A stretch of DNA of 64,000 bases from positions 69,192,242 to 69,256,241 of the forward strand of contig OZ038381.1 of NCBI GenBank assembly GCA_964036045.1. Direction: 5' to 3'. A program made the translations under genes and the position numbers. The stretch's first letter is position 1, and every line of letters begins with the position of its first letter. The notes under the pieces are model-generated. The model was not told the origin of the DNA. It worked only from the letters and a program-made list of their open reading frames with translations, and made no database searches. Source of the DNA: Eutreptiella sp. 'Long Island Sound 2002' (taxonomy: Eukaryota > Euglenozoa > Euglenophyceae > Eutreptiales > Eutreptiaceae). This document shows positions 10,295-21,425 of this stretch, piece by piece.

Positions 10295-11429
10295 GCTGAA
10301 GCCTGACAAGCCCATTCCTGCAGTTGGCCTTAGAGAAGAGGTCATGCGTGAAAAAATAAAAGAGGTTGGAGAAATCCATTGGGTCAGCCGGGGGTTTCTT
10401 GTGCCAAAGCCTGGCACAAATAAATGGCGACTCGTCGTTGATTATCGGTACGTGAACACGCAACTCCACGGCTGCGAGTTCCCGTTGCCGGTAATCGAGG
10501 ACTTGTTTGTCAAACAGGCTGGAAACCAGCTCTGGACCCTCCTCGACATCCAGGACAGGTTCCACCAAATGCCTCTAAGTGAGTGCAGTAGGCAATACAC
10601 TGCCTTTTGTACTCCTTTTGGGGTATTTGAGTGGAGGGTCCTACCCATGGAGATGAAGGTAGGACCCCAAGCTTTCCAGAGAATGGTGAGTGATTGTTTG
10701 AAGTCGCTACAGCCGCACACACACATTTACATTGTTGATTTACTCACGGGGACACGACTCAAGCTTTGTGGTAAGGGCAAAATACTTGATTCCAAGGCAT
10801 ACCTCAAAGACCACTTTCAAAATGTGGTTAGATTATTCGAGAAGTCAGAGGAATGCCATCACAAAGTCCGCTCTGAGAAGTGTCATCTTTTTATGGAGAG
10901 AATCAAGTATTGTCGGCATGTTTTACATGGCGGAATACGTAGTCCCGCCCCTTCCAAGGTGGATGCGGTGCGCGTTTGGCCCAAGCCTAAAACCCCAAAG
11001 CAGATGAAGGGTTTCTTGGGGGCTGTAAATTGGTATTCAATTTACGTAAGAAGATTTTCCAAAATTGCAGCCCCATTGAAGACGTCGCTGCAAGGTAAGT
11101 ATGAGCGTGTCCCCGGGGTAGATGGTCGTAAGGAACATTGTGGGGTACCAAGGGAGCGTAATTGTATCCAGTGGACGCCTGAGATGGAGTCTGCTTGTGT
11201 TCAGGTGAAGGAAGCACTCAGTGCTGAGTGTGAACTGTACATAACATCACCCGACGATGAATATCGCTTCCATGTGGATGCATGTGACCATGGAGTCGGT
11301 GCTGTCCTGGAACAACACAACCCTGACAGGGGGTGGAAGCCTTGCACTTTTTTCAGCGCAGGCTTGAAGGCAAGGATGGGGAGGGACAAACAGCTTGGAG
11401 CACCCGCGAGCAACAGACTTATGCATTAG
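10245..11429 (+). pseudogene. Reverse transcriptase (and start of RNase H), Ty3 element 1
   Basis: A 394-codon open segment with the Ty3 RT blocks in order: WVSRGFLVPKPGTNKWRLVVDYRYVN, then FPLPVIEDLF, LLDIQDRFHQMPL, YTAFCTPFGVFEWRVLPM, and the active-site region YIVDLLTGT. The usual Tyr-x-Asp-Asp is here Tyr-Ile-Val-Asp: the first catalytic Asp is replaced by Val (codon GTT at 10,734-10,736), which should abolish polymerisation. The thumb/connection follows (KMKGFLGAVNWY-like block). The first RNase H Asp occurs in YRFHVDACDHGVGAVLEQ near the end. The frame is then lost. DNA synthesis from the RNA genome would be the ancestral role. Confidence 0.85.
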
Positions 11430-11706
11430 TCTCTTCCTTGTTAAAATTTAAAGTTGGATTGGAAGACGAAAGGTCACCGTGTACACCGACCACAAGTCTT
11501 TGGAGAGTTGGTACCAGGAAGATCTTTGTACCCTCTCGGGGCCTCTGGCAAAGCGTGGCCGATGGCATGGATTTTTAAGGGGGTACCACATAGAAGTGGT
11601 GTACAGGCCCGGCAGGGACAACACCGTCGCCGGTGGGCATGTCCAACCGGATCGGCGGATGACACCAATTATCACGGCAGTGATGCCGATCAAAAGGGGG
11701 TCATGA
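11333..11706 (+). pseudogene. RNase H remainder, Ty3 element 1
   Basis: After the RT frame is lost, the expected RNase H blocks occur in two further frames: STREQQTYALVSSLLKFK (frame of 11,333), then VYTDHKSLESWYQEDLCTLS and FLRGYHIEVVYRPGRDNTVAGG (frame of 11,479). These match the Ty3 pattern of a Glu block, an Asp-His-Lys block and a final Arg-Pro-Gly-x-x-Asn block. At least two single-base shifts (near 11,345 and 11,470) are needed to follow it. The enzyme normally degrades the RNA strand during reverse transcription. Confidence 0.7.
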
Positions 11707-12230
11707 AGCAGGAACCTGACCTCAAGGAAAGACAAGAAAACATTTTGGCCCCGCGGGCTAGAGACATGCAAATCCAGTCGGATACATGACTTCCCAATGC
11801 CATCACTGCCGTGGGGGCTGTCTTCACTCTCCAACGGCTTGGATGTGCCACGATGAAGGCCCTAAGTGCTCATCAAGCTTGGGTACAACCTTGCCCTCCA
11901 TTCTTCAGTGTTTTCACGACAGTTCACAGGACATTCAGGACAAAAAAGGACAAAGGGATAAATAAGTGTGCTGCATCCATTGCTTCTGTAAAGCGATGTG
12001 CAGCTAATTGGTCCACTGAGACCACTGTGACTATTTCTGGCTATGCAGCCCATCGTCACGCTCAGAAGGACTCATTTCTGCGGCATCCAAGGTGAACATA
12101 CCACCTCAGTCTGCAATTCTCTATGAGGATTGGACTGAGCATTCTCTGGATGAATTTCCTGACTGGGACTTTGAGTCTGATCCAGTCATCTCCAAGCCGA
12201 ATTATTGGGATTACGGTATGAGGTGGGACG

Positions 12231-13610
12231 ATGAAGAAAAAGATATTCGGTTCAAGGGAAAACATTTTGTGCCCTACTTCCCCTTTTGAAGACATGCTGG
12301 TGGCAATACAGTCTTATGGCCACCCTTGGGCGGAGAAGACTGTGGAGTTGTTTGATGGAGGATTTCGGTGCCTTGCCTACGATTTGCCAAGAGATAGGCG
12401 TAATCTGTCACCCGATATTGATAAAATTCTTTCACGATGTCATGAGTGTCAAACTACGAAGGCAAGTCGTGGCAAGCAACCCAACACATGTGGATTTTCT
12501 CCTGTCCTGGAATATCCCTTCATATCCCTTGCAATTGACTTCTGTAAACTGCCCGACTGTTTGCAGAAGTACACTGGGAAAAAGGTAAACTATCTTATGG
12601 TCATCGTCTGCCGTCAAACCGGCCATGTATTGGCAATCCCTTGTCAGGAAAAGGGATTGGACGGTAAGAGTGCTGCTTCTTTGTTTTTGGATCGATGCGT
12701 CCATATGTTTGCATTGCCAAAAGACTTAGTTTGTGACAATGTTTCCATGGTCAACTCTGGATTTTTGAAGGATTTGTTTGCCATGAGTGGAGTTGAACAA
12801 CACAGCTCGGTGGCCTACAGACCACAGAGCAACGGACGTGCTGAACGAGCTGTCAAAAGTATTGTAAACTCACTTAGGCAGAACCTTGAGCAGCGTGGGA
12901 GTTCCTGCAAGCACTCCTGGGTGGAAAGCTTGCCATTGGCCCTTTGGGCTTTGAACGATTTGCCGGGGACAGTCAGTGGGTATTCGGCACATCGACTTCT
13001 TTTTGGGAGAGATCCTGTAGGTTGGGAGGACTGTTTGCCCGTATCCCTACAGGATGGGGCTGAAGATGCAGGACAATTTTTTGGTCGCATGTTGGACGAA
13101 CGTGCTGAGGTCCGAAAGCGCCTTGAGGACCTCCATACCAAGGAGTTTGCCAAACCTTTGGCCAAACATCCTGAGCAATCGTTAAAGCCGGGGGACCGTG
13201 TATGGGTACGTAATCGTATTATGAAAAATCCCGTGCATGGCAAGCTCGAAAGGGTTTGGCAAGGCCTTTGTGAAGTGTTCAGACGCATCTTACCGGGCAC
13301 CTACCGTGTAACTATACGAGGAAGGGAAGAGATCCTCACTTTTCGGCGATTGAAGCCGTATGTCCCTTACAAGGACGACAAGAAAGTGCCTTTGCACTAT
13401 TGTACGGATGGGGAGGGGTTGATTGAGACCGACGAGCGTCTTTTGGAGGATAGTGTCGTCAGGGGCCAGCGACAATGGCGAGTCAAATTTCGGGGGTTTC
13501 TCGAACCTGAGTGGCATTATGCAGGCTCTTTTATGCATAATATCAACGATACATGGGCTCGGTTCAACCGTCGGAGAAAGATTGATGTCGCTTTGTCAGA
13601 TTTGCGCTGA
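12231..13610 (+). CDS. Integrase with chromodomain, Ty3 element 1
   Basis: A 459-codon segment that is open throughout. It shows part of the N-terminal zinc-binding domain (CHECQTTKASRGKQP, the CC half of HHCC). The DDE core follows: first Asp in SLAIDFCKLP, second Asp in LVCDNVSMVNSGF, Glu in YRPQSNGRAERAV. A C-terminal GPY-like region comes next (WVRNRIMKNPVHGKLERVW). It ends with a chromodomain-like block (WRVKFRGFLEPEWHYAGSF). Integrase inserts the cDNA, and chromodomains in this group steer insertion to modified chromatin. The annotated N-terminus is arbitrary because upstream frames are broken. It is the best-preserved module of this element. Confidence 0.85.
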   Translation: MKKKIFGSRENILCPTSPFEDMLVAIQSYGHPWAEKTVELFDGGFRCLAYDLPRDRRNLSPDIDKILSRCHECQTTKASRGKQPNTCGFSPVLEYPFISLAIDFCKLPDCLQKYTGKKVNYLMVIVCRQTGHVLAIPCQEKGLDGKSAASLFLDRCVHMFALPKDLVCDNVSMVNSGFLKDLFAMSGVEQHSSVAYRPQSNGRAERAVKSIVNSLRQNLEQRGSSCKHSWVESLPLALWALNDLPGTVSGYSAHRLLFGRDPVGWEDCLPVSLQDGAEDAGQFFGRMLDERAEVRKRLEDLHTKEFAKPLAKHPEQSLKPGDRVWVRNRIMKNPVHGKLERVWQGLCEVFRRILPGTYRVTIRGREEILTFRRLKPYVPYKDDKKVPLHYCTDGEGLIETDERLLEDSVVRGQRQWRVKFRGFLEPEWHYAGSFMHNINDTWARFNRRRKIDVALSDLR

Positions 13611-14469
13611 ATTATTGTTGACTTTCTTTTTTTTTACTAACTATTGGCAGGATTACCCTCCAGCAAGTTTTTTCATCGAGCTTTCCCCGTTGGAGTGGAG
13701 TGCCATCTCTTCACATTTTATTCAGGCAAATTTGCATTGATGCTTTGGACCGTTGGTGTTATGATCCCTTTGTGCTTATCCGGTGCCATTGATTGATGGT
13801 GGTTGTCTCTCTTACGAACATGTCTTTTCCACTTGGTTGACCTACTCTTCCCATGTGCATTGTCATGTCCTCCCCAGCCCTGCTTTGCCTTTCCCCCCTA
13901 TTTTTGGGTTGCCAGAGGCAACCATGCCATTGTTTTGTATCCTTGTTCGGTGTTTCAGTGCCCATTCCATCGTGTGCCAACCACTTTGCGCACTTGGGAT
14001 AGACCTTGGCTTGTCGCGCTGAATTCGTATGTTGTTTGAGCTCCTATTCCTATTTTTGGGTTCTGGAAGGGGATGGGGGCCGTCAACTGTCGTTAGGGGA
14101 GGCCTACCCTTCCAAAAACGGGTGTTACGAGTTTTAGAACACAACGATCTGTTTCTAGAATTTTTGTTCTATTTTTAGCAACGAAATTTCCATTTATAGA
14201 ACTCCTCTCCACCGGGCCTGTTTCGCGTTTCCTCAGCGTCTGCGACCATATTTTGCAACGCTTGTCGCATTGGTGAGGTCTGGTTCCTTCCAGTTACTAT
14301 TTTCAAGAAATATCTGATTTTTCATTGCTCCGAATCGGTGGCACCTGGGGACATTCCCAACGGATCCTCGACCATTTTCTTGGCATGGCTGGCGCAACCG
14401 TGGGGTCCATTGCATTACATTTGCAGCAGCAGCCACCGGTGGACCCTCCCAAAAAGTTTTTAGGGTAGG
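13611..14469. other. 3' flank of Ty3 element 1, no gene
   Basis: I see no coding signal. A purine tract at 14,065-14,079 is a candidate polypurine tract. The following 390 bases could hold part of a 3' LTR but match nothing upstream of 4123. The A/C-rich composite repeat starts abruptly at about 14,470. Confidence 0.35.
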
Positions 14470-16140
14470 GTTAGCTACAGTCAGCAACCAAACAGGCAGC
14501 GACACCAGGAACCAACAGCACCAGGCACCAGAAACAGCACAGAGGACACGGACAGCACAAGCAAGGGCACCAGCACAGCGCAGCACAGCACGGCACAGGG
14601 CGGAGACGACAGAGAATGCACAGCACGATACCCCAGAACACACACAGCAGATGCGCAGCGGCAGGAGACAAACAACAGGCACAGGCAACGACACAAACAA
14701 ACAGCAGGGCACGACAGCACACCACCACACGACAGCACAGCGCCACAGAACACAACACGGGGCAGCGGAACACCAAGACACACCACACCAAACCACAGGG
14801 CGGCGGGCCACGCGGCCAGACAGGGACAGCACAACCAAAACACGACACCAAGACCCACCAGGAGACAACAGAGGACAGCCAGGCCCAACAGCAAACACCC
14901 AAACACAACAGGCAACACCAGCCACCGCCAGAGGGGTGAGGGAGCACCGCACAAAGAGCAATGACAGGGACAGCCCCAACGAAGCACACACCGGCACATC
15001 CGACAGCCCAGGACACACAAACCACCCCCGCACCGCACAACAAGCACAAAAAAACAAAAACCAAGAAACCAAGGAAAAGCAGGAAAAAAAAACAAACTAA
15101 CAGGAAGTGGGAAGGAAAAAAAAACAAAAAAGGGGGGAGGGGCGGGGGGACAACAAGGCGCCAAGGCCCAAGGCACCCCGGGCCGGAAAACATGAAACGC
15201 CAGGGACAACGGGGGCGCACGAAAAAGAAAAGAAAAAAAAGGCGGCGGAAGCAAAAAACAAAAAAAACAAAGAACAGAGGACAAAGCAAGCAGAAAGAAA
15301 AAAACCAAAATAAAAAGCCGGGGGGGGAAAGGGCGCAAAAAGACGCCAAGGCCCAAGGCACCCCAGGCAGAGACAACGGGCGCGCATAAAAGGAAAAAGG
15401 GCGACCCCAGCCCGGAGGGGGCCAAGCAAACAAGGAGCGCACCAAGAGCGGCAACAGGAAAGCTGAGGCGCACCAGAACGCGCCCTGGAGGCCGGCCCGC
15501 CCGACCCGGCCCAGACGGGCACGCACACGCACACACGCGCGGGACCCAGGCGTGGCGTCCTCCGACCCCAAAAGGGCGGTGTCGGCTTCCACACGAAACA
15601 GTCCCGGTGCACCGGCCGAGTCACCTGTCGAAAGACGGGCTGTACGGGAAACCGAACGCGTCACCGGGTCCACACACACCAACCACCGCAGCACACGCAG
15701 CCAAAGACCGACACCGGAGGGACCCGCCAGCGACAACCCCATTGCGGGGCCCCGAACGGGTACAACGCGCAGGGAGCCCAGCGCCGCTGCCTCGGCAGTG
15801 GCCAACGGCCGGCACAACGAGCCTGTCTCTCGGCCGGCCTCCACGTGCCCCGCGCAGCCGCCCAGTGATTCTGGGGGCGTAAGCCCCAGGGTGGAGGAAA
15901 GGCACCATGGCGTCAGGAAAGCCGATTGCAGCACCGGGAGCGACTGGACCGGACGAGGCGCAGCGCACTAAAAACGGGGCCACAAGGCACGCCACAGAGG
16001 CACGCTGCCGGCCACAACCAGGGCACGGGGACAGGTGCCAAGCAACAACGGCCACCAGGTGCCGCAAACGCGGGCAGCGCGCGCAACCCGGAACGAACCA
16101 CAGCAGAGGAACAGGTGCCAGGCAACACCCAACCCACATA
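14470..16140 (+). repeat. Head module of composite repeat, copy A
   Basis: The plus strand is strikingly A/C-rich (CAGCACAGC-type words) from 14,470 to 15,100, then purine-rich (A/G) to about 15,400, then GC-rich. From about 14,493 on it is collinear with 53,232-54,690: for example ACACGCGCGGGACCC occurs at both about 15,530 and 54,090, and GGTACGGGAAACCG-like words follow in each. Long hydrophobic open frames on the minus strand are composition artefacts. No reverse transcriptase is encoded. It is followed directly by a tandem array, as in the copy at 52.3-63.9 kb. Confidence 0.75.
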
Positions 16141-17240
16141 ACACAAACCCCAGCCAGGAAAGGTGGGGTACAAGCAGACGGAGCACACCGACACACAAAC
16201 CCACACGACCCAGCCAGAGGTGGCGGGGCTCAGCCGAAACCCAAGCCCAAGCACACACACCCACAGAGCACACCCCAGCCAGGAGTGGCGGGGTACAAGC
16301 GAGGCGCGCCCATAAACACACACACCCCCAACATCCGAGCCAGGAGTGGCGAGGCGCAGCCGAAACCGAAGCCCAAGCACACAAACCCACACGGCACACC
16401 CCAGCCAGGAGTGGCGGGGTACAAGCAGAGCGCGTTCACAAACACAAACACACACCAACACCCCAGCAAGGAGTTGCGGGGCGCAGCCGAGACCCGATCC
16501 CAAGCAGACACACACACACCGCACACCGCAGCCAGGAGTGGCGGGGTACAAGCGGGGCACGCCCACAAACACACACACACCCCAACACCCCAGCCAGGAG
16601 TGGCGGGGCGCAGCCGAGACCCGGACCCAGGCACACACACCCATACCGCACACCCCAGCCAGGAGTGGCGGGGTACAAGCTGGGTGCGCACACAAACACA
16701 CTCACAGCCCAACACCCCAGCTAGGAGTGGCGGGGCGCTGCCGAAACCGAAGCCCAAGCACACAAACCCACACGGCACACCCCAGCCAGGAGTGGCGGGG
16801 TACAAGCAGAGCGCGTTCACAAACACAAACACACACCAACCCCCCAGCAAGGAGTTGCTGGGGCGCAGCCGAGACCCGATCCCAAGCAGACACACCCACA
16901 CCGCACACCGCAGCCAGGAGTGGCGGGGTACAAGCGGGGCGCGCCCACAAACACACACATACCCCAACACCCCAGCCAGGAGTGGCGGGGCGCAGCCGAG
17001 ACCCGGACCCAGGCACACACACCCACACCGCACACCCCAGCCAGGAGTGGCGGGGTACAAGCTGGGTGCGCACACAAACACACTCACACCCCAACACCCC
17101 AGCTAGGAGTGGCCGGGCGCTGCCGAAACCAGTACCCAAGCACACACACCCACGCCGCACACCCCAGCCAGGAGTGGCGGCCCACAGGAGGAGCGCGCAC
17201 GAGACCACACACATCCCAAAACCCCAGGCACCGTCATCCG
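16140..17240 (+). repeat. Tandem array, ~62-bp unit, copy A of composite repeat
   Basis: CAGCCAGGAGTGGCGGGG-type words recur about every 58-65 bases from 16,160 to 17,180. Units alternate between a GGGGTACAAGC form and a GGGGCGCAGCCGA form (dimer about 124 bp). A higher-order period of about 382 bp (six units) is visible: the block 16,405-16,720 recurs at 16,786-17,105. All frames are partly open because the sequence is CA-rich, so the long ORFs here are not genes. This array differs in sequence from the ~209-bp arrays that occupy the same position in the other copies. Confidence 0.85.
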
Positions 17241-18091
17241 TAAGCTGACCCGTTGTCACAAAACTGATTCCACTTCTTTTTCAGAATTTTTTCACTGATC
17301 CCACTTCCTTCTAACTTGCCACCTTGGACATAAATTATTATTGTATAAGTGTTCCCGACAGCCAAATTGCGCATTAGCACAACCGGGATGGCACCTCTTG
17401 GCACCCCATCCTTTTTAACTGCTTGCACTGATTCCACTTCTTTTTCACAACTTTTTCACTGATTTCACTTAATGCCTTTATCCTTCTAACTTGCAATCAT
17501 TATTTACCCATACCATTCTCAATGCGTTTTTGACCTTTGGGGGAGCACCCTAGTACCCAGACCTCTAGACGGAACCCCTAGCACTCCAGGGGTAACGCGC
17601 GGATGCACAGTGCAAAAACCTCTAGACAGAAGCTGATTTCACTTACAAAAACAAAGCATAAGTGATTTTTGCGCAAATATCCACGTAGTTTTGTTGAATG
17701 CACGACACCAAGGCACATCTGAGCAAGGAAACGAAGTTGAATTGCAATCATTATTTACCCATACCTTTCTAAATGGGTTTTTGACCTTTCAGGGAGCACT
17801 CTAGTACCCAAACCTCTAGACAGAAGCTGATTTCACTTACAAAAACGAAGCATAAGTGATTTTTGTGCAAAAAGGTGTTGCAACCTTTTTTTGACCTTTC
17901 GTACAATGTTCGGACTGGTGTAGTAGGTGCAACTCACATTCAAAAGGCTCCAAACTAGCTTCTTGGTTGGTGGAATTGAGTTTTCATCTACTTTCATGCT
18001 CGTGAAGTGCTGAATGGTACTTCCACATAAGGCTCGCAACCAACAATGTAGCGAATGGCTCCCGACGCGGAACCTGGCTTTGTGACTCAGT
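17241..18091. repeat. Satellite E fragments left of Ty3 element 2
   Basis: Two near-identical stretches around 17,265 and 17,430 share a CTTCTTTTTCA word. From about 17,620 and again 17,825 the sequence matches the ~420-bp satellite E (GCTGATTTCACTTACAAAAA). The second match ends at 18,090 in GTGACTCAGTGA, exactly where the LTR of Ty3 element 2 begins. This is the left half of the satellite target. Confidence 0.75.
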
Positions 18092-18832
18092 GAGAGTTTC
18101 TGATGTCCCTCGCTTGTTGTTGATATTGAAAACCTTGATTGCTTTTCAAAAGATGTTTCCCCAAAACTGCAAAAAGGTAAAGTCCACGAACAAGGAACAC
18201 CACAAACAGGATCAAAGTCAGAATTGTGATAGTATTCTTCCAAATCAAAGCATTGTAAGCAAAGAGGGGCTGCATATAGACAAATGAGGAATCAAAGATG
18301 CAACTCAACTTGTTTTGATAAACAAAAGAAAAGATTTTATGTGAAAGCTGGCATGACTCAGGCGTCCAAGATAGCACCAAGCACTTCATGTGCACTCTTT
18401 TGGATGAAATGGAGTTGGTTAGGAATCTGCAGCATAGGAGTTAGGACAGACACAGGAAATGACTTGGCCAAGCAACTGAATTCAGAAACAGTTACAATCT
18501 GAAACCACAATAAGTAGTAGTAACATTTGAGTATAGGGGTCCTGAGGTGCGAGACCACTAGGCTTAACCTACAAGGCCCAAGGCATGCACTGCCTATTTC
18601 ATTTTGGTATAACTTCCATGAGGGATGATACGTCCGCTCCTCTGAGTGGTAGGGGTGAACTTCATGGGGGAGCTAGGGTTTTAACCCTAGTTGCTGAGAA
18701 AGTGTACTTAAAGCTTCATAAGAGAAACAAAAACATTTAAGTGTTAGTCTCAGCACTTCCTTAGGCAAAAAGGGGGGCTGTAGCCTGGATCAAGTACCCC
18801 AGGAAAGACATGGTAGTGACCTTTTTCTACTC
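18092..18832 (-). repeat. 3' LTR of Ty3 element 2
   Basis: About 740 bp nearly identical (a few percent differences, small indels) to 32,750-33,488 in the same orientation. Satellite E lies outside both copies and retrotransposon sequence inside, which is how LTRs are arranged. On the minus strand the inner edge is preceded by a purine run (GGGGGG within 18,831-18,840) that fits a polypurine tract. Exact ends are uncertain by a few bases and I could not fix a target duplication. Confidence 0.7.
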
Positions 18833-18840
18833 CCCCCTGG

Positions 18841-21425
18841 AGTACTAGTTAGCTAAGCTAGTAGGACCAAGAGAAAAGGCTCAAATTACCCTGAAACTAC
18901 CTCAGAAAATGGTGTAAACCTTCACAAAACCTCCTCATAAGTTCACAGAAGCTGTTCACACTGCTGGTACCCTTTAGAAACAGCGTGGTGTACCGTGAAT
19001 GATGTCCCTTCGAAGGGGCATTCCTCAAAAGTAGCTGGCGGGAGCGTAAACGTTTGGAAAAACAGTTTGGAGGCAGTGGGGTTTGAACCCATGACCTCCT
19101 CCCTAGAGTCTGCATTGCTACCCACTAGGGTATGATCGACCGCTCTAATGCGGACGGTCATTACTGTATAAACAACGTATTTCAGTAATCGTCCTGACCA
19201 ACGGCCAGGGCGGAGCAATACTCCTGATGGAGCCCACAAATCTCCAGGAGCTGAAACAATTGAAATGAGGACCAACAGGGAGTGAATCCTGTGGTTTAAC
19301 GAAAGGTTGAGCGACCTAACAAGTCCAATCGCTAAAAAGTGACGATAAGACGTTAGAAATCGTCATTTATAGGCCCAAACCCAAAGTCGCAGACAAGCGC
19401 AACAGAGCCGCGCCTGAAAAAAGGGTCAACGGCACTAGAAGGCACTCGAGTAGAGAGGTGTGTGCCGTGCCTTGACAGACGGAAACCAAACATTTCTGCA
19501 TGGTTGCATCAAAATTTTTCTAAAACATAGGGACAAACCTCAAAAACACAAACAAAAGGAAGAGCAGGCGAAAAATTCGCCTCTCAGGTATGCCAGTGTC
19601 ATGACACACGTATGCATTGTGTTCGTCGTGGTTGTTTCGTTAAAACGTTAGGGTTGTCTCCGTCGTGTTTCCGGGGGGTTGGGCGACTCCTGCATTCCCC
19701 CTGCACAGGTAAAAACAAGGTTGAAAGGTATGCTCGACGAATGGTGCACGTAGTGCGCACGTAGGGTTAGAGGAGATGAAGTGCTCGCGATGCATGTGCC
19801 AGATTCCGACATACACACGTTGCCACGCTTCCTTGTGCATGCACCCACCTTCCCTTCTCTTCACAGGTCCAAAGGAGAAGTGCGTGCTCGTGTTTGCGTC
19901 GTTTGTGCATTAAAGTAGGGTTGTCTAAGACGCTTAGGCTTGTTTTGCTTTGTGCCGTCGTCTCTCATTCGCCATTCCCAGTTCTCTGTTTCGCAGATGA
20001 CAAAACAGGCACAACAGGAAGAATCGTGCAAGACACACGATGCAATTAAACGCTTAGGGTTGTTTATAACTCGCAATGGGGTTGTTTAAACGCTTAGGTT
20101 CGTTTTGCGTTCCCTTCACTTCGGCATTCACACGATGCATGGTGAGTAGGGTAGGTAAGCCCAGGAGGATCTCACCTTCTGGTTGAGTCAGTGTGGTTAC
20201 AGTGGTTTTGGTCTCGCCTCCCTTCCCTGCATGCGTGCACACAATGCATTAAAGGGATTTGACAGTAGGCCACGCGCTGTGCACGCGGTATGAACCCTTG
20301 CCAGGTTACCCAGGGCTTCGCCCTACGTTCCATAAGGGAACGGGCGAAGTCCTTAAGCTTGCTTGCTTGCAACTGGGTTCTGGAACAGTGTATTATAGGG
20401 CACACTAAGAAGCGTATACCTTGAACCCAGTCCATTGGCCTCTGTTGTACAGTCTGGAGGGTCAGGGTGAACTGGTGCAGTCCCTTGAGCCGTTCTAAAA
20501 TATACGGCGCTGATCACACAAGCAATTAACTGCGCCTCAGCCAGGAGTGGTGAGGGCAGCTCCACTCCATCGACATCCACGCTGTGCACACCACCTGTGC
20601 GCCTCCCCCCTCCAAGCCCTAGCAGGGAAACTTGTTGTGACGTCCCTGTTAGGCCACAGTTGCTTAGCAGCGCTGTGTTCTCTTGTCCTCTTCACAGGAG
20701 GGTCATTAGGACCCATGACTTTATCTTCAACACCACCCAGTAGAGCGTGAGTGTAGGAGTGGTAATCCTGAGTGGGGGCTTGAGCCAGTTGCAGTGGCCC
20801 TCGCCCACCATAATGGTGCGACGGTAGGGTGTGTAGGACCTGTAGTGCGTGTGTCACTGTCCCACCCGTTTCCTGCAATTTTGGCAGGGTTGGTGGGCTG
20901 TGGCAGTGGTTAGGTCAGCGTTTTGGCCACTTAGCAAAATGGGGTTTTCATGCCTTCATAGCTTTTGGCCACCCCTCCCTTTAGTAGTCAGGTAGGTAGG
21001 AAAAACAATACCTGGATTAGTACGCTGGGTATTCCCCCAAGGTTTTGCGCCAGCACAGAAATTGGGCGCTTAGGGGAAGGGAGACCCAGGGGCGTACCCC
21101 GTGGCATCAATAAGACAACCCTCCAGGTTTAGCAAGCGTGCAGACTTGGGTATAATTAGGACACCACTTCTGCAACTTGCTCCTAGGACCTCAGGCATAG
21201 CACACTCACACATACCTAGGCAGACATGTATAGCGACCAGATTAGGAAGGGCAGAACGCCATGGGTCTGGACCAGTTAGGGGTCCTAACTGTGGGCACGC
21301 TTGTCCCAAAGGAGGGTGAACACACCTTGCTTGTCATTCCCCCCTGGTCATTAGAATATCTAGCCACCGTTCATCGTTGGCTCCCCAAGGTCATAACATC
21401 AGGGCAGGTCCCATGGCACACATGG
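18841..21425. other. 3' region of Ty3 element 2, no recognised gene
   Basis: These 2.6 kb between the integrase stop and the 3' LTR show no conserved protein. They hold a tRNA-like block (19,080-19,165) and four loose copies of an (A)ACG(CT)TAGG word near 19,645, 19,925, 20,050 and 20,090. Several 60-110 codon open frames look random. Confidence 0.4.
19080..19165 (-). repeat. tRNA-like sequence (SINE head candidate)
   Basis: On the minus strand TACCCTAGTGGGTAGC resembles a pol III A box. About 35 bases later GGGTTCAAACCCC matches a B box inside a T-arm-like hairpin. The acceptor stem cannot pair (the 3' TGCCTCC has no 5' partner), so this is not a functional tRNA but fits a tRNA-derived SINE. 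Confidence 0.4.

Larger units (their letters stand above)
4123..14080 (+). mobile_element. Ty3/gypsy retrotransposon 1 (chromodomain type), degenerate
   Basis: On the plus strand the order is primer-binding-like site, coiled-coil gag N-terminus, capsid-like gag, CCHC knuckle, aspartic protease, linker domain, RT, RNase H, zinc-finger/DDE integrase and chromodomain. RT before integrase defines Ty3/gypsy, and the C-terminal chromodomain points to the chromovirus group. Many stops and frameshifts show it is inactive. A purine-rich tract at 14,065-14,079 (GGAAGGGGATGGGGG) could be the polypurine tract. LTRs were not recognised, so the outer limits are uncertain. Confidence 0.8.

Noticed and set aside
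14445-14475. Telomere-like TTTTTAGGGTAGGGTTAG
   Set aside because: Only about two degenerate units, so not an interstitial telomeric array.
14233-15934. Long hydrophobic minus-strand ORFs (up to 487 codons; similar ones up to 684 codons at 52,165-54,421)
   Set aside because: They arise because the strand is almost T/G/C-only in CTG/GTG-rich words, which removes stop codons. Composition is Val/Cys/Leu/Trp runs with no domain, and they lie in repeat modules.
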